DNA from: Cordylochernes scorpioides | Lineage: Eukaryota; Arthropoda; Arachnida; Pseudoscorpiones; Chernetidae | Length of the DNA: 64,000 nt | Assembly (NCBI GenBank): GCA_030710605.1 | Contig: CP092863.1 | Location: forward strand, 119,128,164-119,192,163 | Direction of reading: 5' to 3' | Shown here: positions 63,961 to 64,000 of the stretch, piece by piece | How the letters are laid out: every line of letters starts with the position of its first letter | Position numbering within the stretch: the first letter of the stretch is position 1 | Made by a program: the position numbers and the translations under genes | Notes under the pieces: generated by a model | The model's database searches: none | The model's input: only the letters and a program-made list of their open reading frames with translations | What the model was told of the DNA's origin: nothing

Positions 63961-64000
63961 AATAATAATAATAATAAGGAGTGGTTTATGCTTAAAATAT

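Larger units (their letters stand above)
51310..64000 (-). repeat. Right arm of the large inverted duplication
   Basis: Reverse complement of 27660-33677, extended by insertions: a longer 120-bp array (52020-52895), a Helitron (53186-53983) and a Tx1-like LINE (57397-62720). It still matches at the window end, so the arm continues further right. Confidence 0.9.

Overview
The window is animal nuclear DNA: AT-rich, with small GT-AG exons in long introns, very dense in transposons, tandem arrays and palindromic MITE-like elements. No operons or bacterial signals are seen. An invertebrate is most likely (mixture of Helitron-, Tx1-LINE-, Ty3/gypsy- and Tc1/mariner-type sequence around a single BICDR-like gene), but the phylum cannot be fixed from sequence alone.

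The only host gene I can recognise is a BICD family-like cargo adapter (BICDL/BICDR), a coiled-coil dynein-dynactin adapter. Eight exons on the minus strand run from 30240 down to a stop codon at 4383-4385 and join in consistent phase to give about 464 C-terminal residues. The N-terminal exons are not visible. A second copy of the 111-codon exon (29908-30240) lies inverted at 56093-56425.

Layout. 1-4.4 kb: retroelement debris and the AT-rich candidate 3' UTR. 4.4-12 kb: seven BICDL exons with a 64-bp minisatellite, nested MITEs and SINEs in the introns. 12-18.5 kb: a LINE 3' end, a 230-bp satellite, a LINE remnant and a Helitron. 18.8-23.1 kb: a large 118/112-bp satellite built from the 5' half of a Tc1/mariner-like MITE that is also scattered through the window. 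24.1-26.1 kb: a 45-bp minisatellite. 27.7-33.7 kb: left arm of a large inverted duplication, ending at a 100-N gap (33678-33777). 34.9-40.1 kb: an apparently intact, very young Ty3/gypsy element with identical LTRs, gag starting inside the 5' LTR, pol ending inside the 3' LTR and a -1 slippery heptamer at the gag stop. 40-51 kb: MITEs, SINEs, a second Helitron and a 119-bp array. 51.3 kb to the window end: right arm of the inverted duplication, carrying a 0.8-kb Helitron and a 5.3-kb full-length Tx1-like LINE, both absent from the left arm.

The two arms act as a natural filled-site/empty-site experiment: they date and delimit the Helitron, the Tx1 LINE and other insertions to the base. Whether the arms are a genuine palindrome or two haplotypes joined head to head across the assembly gap is the main open question of this window.
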